From Methylotenera sp. (GTDB lineage Bacteria; Pseudomonadota; Gammaproteobacteria; Burkholderiales; Methylophilaceae), in assembly GCA_023259635.1 (NCBI GenBank), contig JALRGX010000151.1, positions 1 to 33,624 of the forward strand: a stretch of DNA of 33,624 nucleotides, given 5' to 3'. Positions within the stretch are counted from its first letter, which is position 1. The number at the start of each line of letters is the position of its first letter. Shown here piece after piece: positions 28,966 to 33,624 of this stretch. Below the pieces are notes generated by a model, which was not told the DNA's origin, did not search any database, and saw only the letters and a list, made by a program, of their open reading frames with translations. Position numbers and translations under genes: made by a program.

Positions 28966-29328
28966 CTATTTAGGAACGACTTCTGCCGCTGGCGCTTCAG
29001 TTTTTTTCTCCTCTGCATTTGCAGCTGGCGCAGCATCTTTCACATCCACAGCCTTAGCCGCATGTGCTTTAACCACACTAACATCTGCAGCCTTATTACT
29101 TGTCATATAAGCCAGAGTAAGGCTGGTCGCAAAAAACACCGCAACAAACCCCGCAGTTGCACGACTCATAAAATTAGAAGACCCAGATACGCCAAACAAA
29201 CTACCGGAAGCGCCACTACCAAATGAAGCCCCCATATCAGCACCTTTGCCATGCTGCAAAAGGACCAAGCCGATAACGCCAATTGCGGCCAACACATGAA
29301 TCACTAAAACCAATTTTTCCATTTTCAA
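28966..29328 (-). CDS. secG: Preprotein translocase subunit SecG
   Basis: VHVLAAIGVIGLVLLQHGKGADMGASFGSGASGSLFGVSGSSNFMSRATA. Confidence 0.94.
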   Translation of the reverse strand: MKMEKLVLVIHVLAAIGVIGLVLLQHGKGADMGASFGSGASGSLFGVSGSSNFMSRATAGFVAVFFATSLTLAYMTSNKAADVSVVKAHAAKAVDVKDAAPAANAEEKKTEAPAAEVVPK

Positions 29329-29369
29329 CCTTTAATACCGGACAAACCAACCAAGCACTCAAGCCCGAA

Positions 29370-30122
29370 TCAGTTCGCTGCGCGGCATATCCCTTCAAAT
29401 TCTTCAGCGATTAACGAGCATCTGCCAATCAAGCCGCCATCAATATCCTGCATAACAAATAATTGTACCGCATTTTGCGGATTTACGCTCCCCCCATAGA
29501 GGATTTTCAAGCTATTTGCTGCCTCTTGGTCACAGGCAGCTATCCTGCCCCGTATAAACTCATGCATACTCTGCGCCTGGTCAGGCGTTGCAGCCAACCC
29601 CGTGCCTATCGCCCATATAGGCTCATAAGAAACCACTGTATTCGCGAATAAGGACGCACCATACATGCTGATAATGGTATCGATTTGCTTTGCAACTACC
29701 ATTTCCATCACACCAGCCTCACGCTCAATCAGGGTTTCACCCACACATAAAATCGGCGTAAGTCCATGCGCTTTAGCCTGCATAAACTTGGTTGCTATAT
29801 TTTCATCCGACTCACAATAAGCCGTTGCCCGTTCTGAGTGGCCAATAATGACATGAGTTGCACCAAAATCCCTTAACATGCTGGCACTTACCTCACCGGT
29901 AAAAGCCCCCACCTTGTCCTTACTTAGGTTCTGAGCACCCCATGCAATGGAAGTCTCTTGCAATAAAGATTGCGCCTGCGCCAAATACGGATAAGGAACA
30001 CAGACTACAACATCAACATTCTTCAATGACTTCAACCGTTGAATATACTCCTCCAGCAACTGCCGGTTCGCGGTCAAGCTGCCATGCATTTTCCAATTGG
30101 CAACCACTAGTTTTCGGTGCAT
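29370..30122 (-). CDS. tpiA: Triosephosphate isomerase
   Basis: [41 protein letters not shown]. Confidence 0.97.
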   Translation of the reverse strand: MHRKLVVANWKMHGSLTANRQLLEEYIQRLKSLKNVDVVVCVPYPYLAQAQSLLQETSIAWGAQNLSKDKVGAFTGEVSASMLRDFGATHVIIGHSERATAYCESDENIATKFMQAKAHGLTPILCVGETLIEREAGVMEMVVAKQIDTIISMYGASLFANTVVSYEPIWAIGTGLAATPDQAQSMHEFIRGRIAACDQEAANSLKILYGGSVNPQNAVQLFVMQDIDGGLIGRCSLIAEEFEGICRAAN

Positions 30123-30362
30123 GCTACCCCTAATTTTTCTTAAATTTTAAAATTACTCTTTCGGTCAAAACCTGAACGTTTTAATGAATTAGTAATATCC
30201 TAAACATTAGCATATATAATATGACGTAATTGTAGCGTAAGTTCTCAAACAGGCTAATTAGAGATTTACATTTGTATTGCATTAAGTAAATTCAGGCACC
30301 ATAAAAACAACCACCTGCCGGACGCTCACTTACAAAACCCAGATTGAGAGTAAAATTCGAAT

Positions 30363-30914
30363 ATGAATCATTTTTACTTAGCTATAACATTAATTACTGT
30401 TTTTTTATCCCCTGCTGCATATGCTGATGACACAGTAAATGACAGCACATGGTCTCATATTGAAGATTCGCTTTCCAAAACATGGAACGCTGAAGATTAC
30501 GAGTTGCTTATCCCAATAAACGCCTGGCATAACCGTCATTACTACAGTTCAGAGAAAATCGACAGCTATAACGAAAACCCCTGGGGCTTAGGTATAGGCA
30601 AATACCGATATGATAACGAAGGGGACTGGCACAGTTTTTATGCCATGGCATTTTCTGATTCACACAAAGACATAGAACCCGTAGCAGGATATGCATTCCA
30701 GAAAATGTGGCGGCCTGGCGATCAATTTCGCATCGGCGCAGGCTACACAGCAGGCCTGACGCTACGTAAAGATCTTGATTATTTACCTATCCCGGTATTA
30801 GCACCTATCGCATCAGTCGAATACAAGCAATTGTCACTGCAATCGACATATATTCCAGGCGGCAAGGGTAATGGCAATATCCTGTTTACCTGGCTACGCT
30901 GGCAGTTAAAATAA
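30363..30914 (+). CDS. pagP: PagP-like lipid A acyltransferase, outer-membrane barrel
   Basis: Signal peptide; IPINAWHNRHYY, YNENPWGLGIGKYR, GDWHSFYAMAFSDSHKDIEPVAGYAF, FRIGAGYTAGLTLR, LPIPVLAPIASVEY track E. coli PagP, including the His and Asp-Ser active-site positions. Confidence 0.9.
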   Translation: MNHFYLAITLITVFLSPAAYADDTVNDSTWSHIEDSLSKTWNAEDYELLIPINAWHNRHYYSSEKIDSYNENPWGLGIGKYRYDNEGDWHSFYAMAFSDSHKDIEPVAGYAFQKMWRPGDQFRIGAGYTAGLTLRKDLDYLPIPVLAPIASVEYKQLSLQSTYIPGGKGNGNILFTWLRWQLK

Positions 30915-30932
30915 ATAGCCGAAAATATTGCG

Positions 30933-31847
30933 TCAACCATCCGTGCTTAAGCGATTAATCACATTACGCACCTCAAGCAAAACTTCTGACGCAACCACAC
31001 CCCTTGGGCCAACGCCACTGGCTACAAGGTTATCGGCAGCCTGGCCGTGCGCAAAAACGCCCAGTTTTGCTGCATCCATTGGCGCCAAACCTTGCGCTAT
31101 AAGGCTGGTAATCAGCCCGGTCAACACATCACCTGTGCCTCCGCTGGCGAGCGCGGGGTTTCCGCTAGTATTAATAAAATAATTGCCGTCAGGATACGCG
31201 CAAACGCTATCTGCACCTTTCAGCATGGAAATCACGTTAAATTTCTTAGCCAATTCCAAGGCTGTTTCAATATGATTTGCCCGAACGAACTCAGCACTTA
31301 CCCCAAGCAATCGTGCAGCCTCACCTGCATGCGGGGTAATGACCGTTTCTGCAAGCCGCTTTTTAAGCAGATCGGCCAGATGTGCATGCTCAGCGATCAA
31401 GTTAAGCGCATCTGCATCAAGCACCATTGGTAATTCCTGTCCCACTGGTTGCGTCAGCCAGAATATAAGCAATTCAATCGCGGCCACTGAGCGCCCTAAA
31501 CCAGGCCCGATTGCCACGCAATCAAGCTGGCTTAAATGAACCAAGGCTGCAGGAGACCGCATCATGATTTCCGGGTGGCACACATCTACAGATGGTGCAT
31601 TTTTACTCAGCATCGCAGCATAAACGCGCCCTGCGCCACTAAACAGTGCAGCCCGCGCCGCCAAAAGCACTGCTCCCATCATGCTTTCATCACCGCCAAT
31701 TATGGCAACACTGCCGCAGGAACCTTTATGAGCATCACGCGGGCGCGGTGGCAATACATTAGAAAACATGCTTTCTATTAATAAACGAGGGTTAACCTGT
31801 TCTTTCACCATGCTATCTTCCCTTGCTAATTTTTTATGCGCTGACAT
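30933..31847 (-). CDS. nnrD: ADP-dependent (S)-NAD(P)H-hydrate dehydratase
   Basis: GSVAIIGGDESMMGAVLLAARAAL, VLDADALN, ITPHAGEAARLL, NTSGNPALASGGTGDVLTG; no NnrE epimerase domain. Start may be the internal MVKEQV. Confidence 0.92.
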   Translation of the reverse strand: MSAHKKLAREDSMVKEQVNPRLLIESMFSNVLPPRPRDAHKGSCGSVAIIGGDESMMGAVLLAARAALFSGAGRVYAAMLSKNAPSVDVCHPEIMMRSPAALVHLSQLDCVAIGPGLGRSVAAIELLIFWLTQPVGQELPMVLDADALNLIAEHAHLADLLKKRLAETVITPHAGEAARLLGVSAEFVRANHIETALELAKKFNVISMLKGADSVCAYPDGNYFINTSGNPALASGGTGDVLTGLITSLIAQGLAPMDAAKLGVFAHGQAADNLVASGVGPRGVVASEVLLEVRNVINRLSTDG

Positions 31848-33549
31848 ACCGCAAATTCAACTGCACCTTTTTCGCACCATTGTAACTATTAGTCTGCAAC
31901 TGATATGCTGCCTGAATAATATTGCCGGGCAAATCAGTCTGGTTAAAATAAATCGCATCTATTTCCATACCAGAGCGGTTTGAAGCTGATTGTTTAGATG
32001 CCGGTTTCAAAGTCAGTTTCAGATGCTTTTCACTCAGCACACGTTGGCTCACCACCTCGAACTCATCATAGAACAATGGCGGCGCAAAGCCTTGTCCCCA
32101 CACCTGATTCTCAAGCGCCTGCGCGGTCTGGAATGTCATATCATTAACAGTCAAGCTACCGTCAACCTCCAGCACGGATTCCAGGTCTGCTTCCGAAATC
32201 AGGCTCCTGACCACAGCCTCAAAACCATGTTTAAACAAATCGAAATCATCGCCTCTTATCGTAAGCCCGGCTGCCATTGCATGCCCGCCGAATTTCAATA
32301 TCAGGCTAGGCTGATGCTTGCTGAGCAGGTCAAGTGCATCACGCAGATGCAATCCGGGAATTGAGCGTCCGGAGCCCTTAATCAGGCCATCACCCGCATC
32401 GGCAAACGCAATCACCGGTCGGTGATGCCGTTCTTTAATGCGCGAGGCCAGGATACCAATAACACCCTGATGCCAATCCGGTTGGAACACGCTGATTGAA
32501 TATTGATCATCCATGTCCACATCATCCAGCACAATATTGGCACTATCCTGCATATCAGCTTCGATGCTGCGGCGCTGCAGGTTCAAAGTATGCAACTGCT
32601 GCGCAATCTGCGCCGCTTCCACCTCTGAGCCAGCCAACAGGCATTGAATGCCTAATGTCATGTCATCAAGACGCCCTGCTGCATTCAATCGCGGCCCGAC
32701 ATAAAAACCCAAATCCTGCGCTGTAGTTTTTGCCGGCTCACGACCGGCAACTCTGAGCAATGCAGTAACCCCATAGCTGCAGGCCCCGGCGCGGATCCTG
32801 CGCAAACCCTGCTCTACCAGGATACGGTTATTTTCATCCAGTTTAACCAAGTCAGCTACCGTACCCAGTGCCACCAGATCCAGCAGTTCGGTCAAGTTGG
32901 GCTCCGGCTTCTGCGCATAAGCACCGCGCTCACGGAACTCTGCGCGCAACGACAGCAAGCCATAAAACATTACCCCCACCCCCGCCAGGTTTTTGCTGGC
33001 AAAAGTGCAGCCATGCTGGTTCGGGTTAATAATGCACGCAGCCTGCGGTGTTTCCGATGCCGGTAAATGGTGGTCAGTAATCAGCACCTGTATTCCTAGC
33101 GCATTTGCAGCAGCCACACCGTCGACACTGGCGATACCGTTGTCTACGGTAATGATCACATCCGGCTTTTGCACAGCAGCAAGCGCAACAATTTCCGGTG
33201 TTAAGCCATAGCCATATTCAAAACGGTTGGGCACCAAAAAACCCACGTCCGCACCGAAAGCACGCAACCCCTTGATGGCGACTGCTGTTGCAGTGGCACC
33301 ATCGGCATCATAATCGCCAATCACCAATAGTTTCTTATTGGCCTCAATCGCATCTGCCAGCAATTTAGCCATTTGCTGGTTATTGGTCAGGCTCTGCGGG
33401 GGCAACAAACCACTTAAATTTACGGCAACCTGCGCAATATTGGCCACGCCGCGTGCTGCAAACAAGCGCGACATGAGCGCTGAAAGCCCTGCATTCTGCA
33501 AATACTCGGCGGCAGTTTGTGATACCGGGCGCTGTTTAATGACTGTCAT
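31834..33549 (-). CDS. recJ: Single-stranded-DNA-specific exonuclease RecJ
   Basis: DHH motifs: VIGDYDADGATATA, VDNGIAS, ITDHHLP, GPRLNAAGRLDD, GGHAMAAGLT. Confidence 0.95.
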   Translation of the reverse strand: MTVIKQRPVSQTAAEYLQNAGLSALMSRLFAARGVANIAQVAVNLSGLLPPQSLTNNQQMAKLLADAIEANKKLLVIGDYDADGATATAVAIKGLRAFGADVGFLVPNRFEYGYGLTPEIVALAAVQKPDVIITVDNGIASVDGVAAANALGIQVLITDHHLPASETPQAACIINPNQHGCTFASKNLAGVGVMFYGLLSLRAEFRERGAYAQKPEPNLTELLDLVALGTVADLVKLDENNRILVEQGLRRIRAGACSYGVTALLRVAGREPAKTTAQDLGFYVGPRLNAAGRLDDMTLGIQCLLAGSEVEAAQIAQQLHTLNLQRRSIEADMQDSANIVLDDVDMDDQYSISVFQPDWHQGVIGILASRIKERHHRPVIAFADAGDGLIKGSGRSIPGLHLRDALDLLSKHQPSLILKFGGHAMAAGLTIRGDDFDLFKHGFEAVVRSLISEADLESVLEVDGSLTVNDMTFQTAQALENQVWGQGFAPPLFYDEFEVVSQRVLSEKHLKLTLKPASKQSASNRSGMEIDAIYFNQTDLPGNIIQAAYQLQTNSYNGAKKVQLNLRYVSA

Positions 33550-33624
33550 TTGAAATAAGTACCAATCGGCTTGCTTCTACGCCAGAACTTATAGTTATCC
33601 ATTGGTTTTATGATTGCAACCAGG

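Noticed and set aside
1-33624. CRISPR array, prophage, integrase or toxin-antitoxin module
   Set aside because: No regularly spaced repeats and no recognisable cas, phage, recombinase or TA proteins in the ORFs.

Overview
The window looks like part of a betaproteobacterial chromosome, probably Methylophilaceae-like (inference from gene content and style only). The minus strand carries a housekeeping block: recJ, nnrD, [pagP on +], tpiA, secG, tRNA-Leu(GAG), the complete complex I operon nuoABCDEFGHIJKLMN, and a DUF2818-like membrane protein. To the left (about 1.7-13.2 kb) is a copper/redox-flavoured block: ccoG, a divergent PAS-AAA+ sigma-54 activator, a 42-aa DUF3149-like microprotein coupled to a TrxC-like thioredoxin, and a Cu/Ag efflux operon (Cys/His/Met-rich secreted protein, CusF, CusC, CusB, CusA). 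A methyltransferase, a NUDIX hydrolase and an NAD-dependent epimerase-like protein lie further left. The most interesting signal is a possible sigma-54 circuit. Sequences with GG/GC at exact -24/-12 spacing lie in front of ccoG, in front of the DUF3149-thioredoxin pair, and in front of the cus-type operon. Two matching inverted repeats (TGCCA-N4-TGGCA and TGTCA-N4-TGACA, 40 bp apart) sit between ccoG and the activator, at enhancer distance from the ccoG promoter candidate. Other observations are a family of hairpin repeats, two copies of which lie inside the nuo operon, a GTGAAAA tandem repeat/hairpin between nuoI and nuoJ, an unexplained structured 0.2-kb region upstream of cusF, and a U-U mismatch in the tRNA-Leu acceptor stem. 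All family calls come from reading protein motifs by eye; no searches were run.
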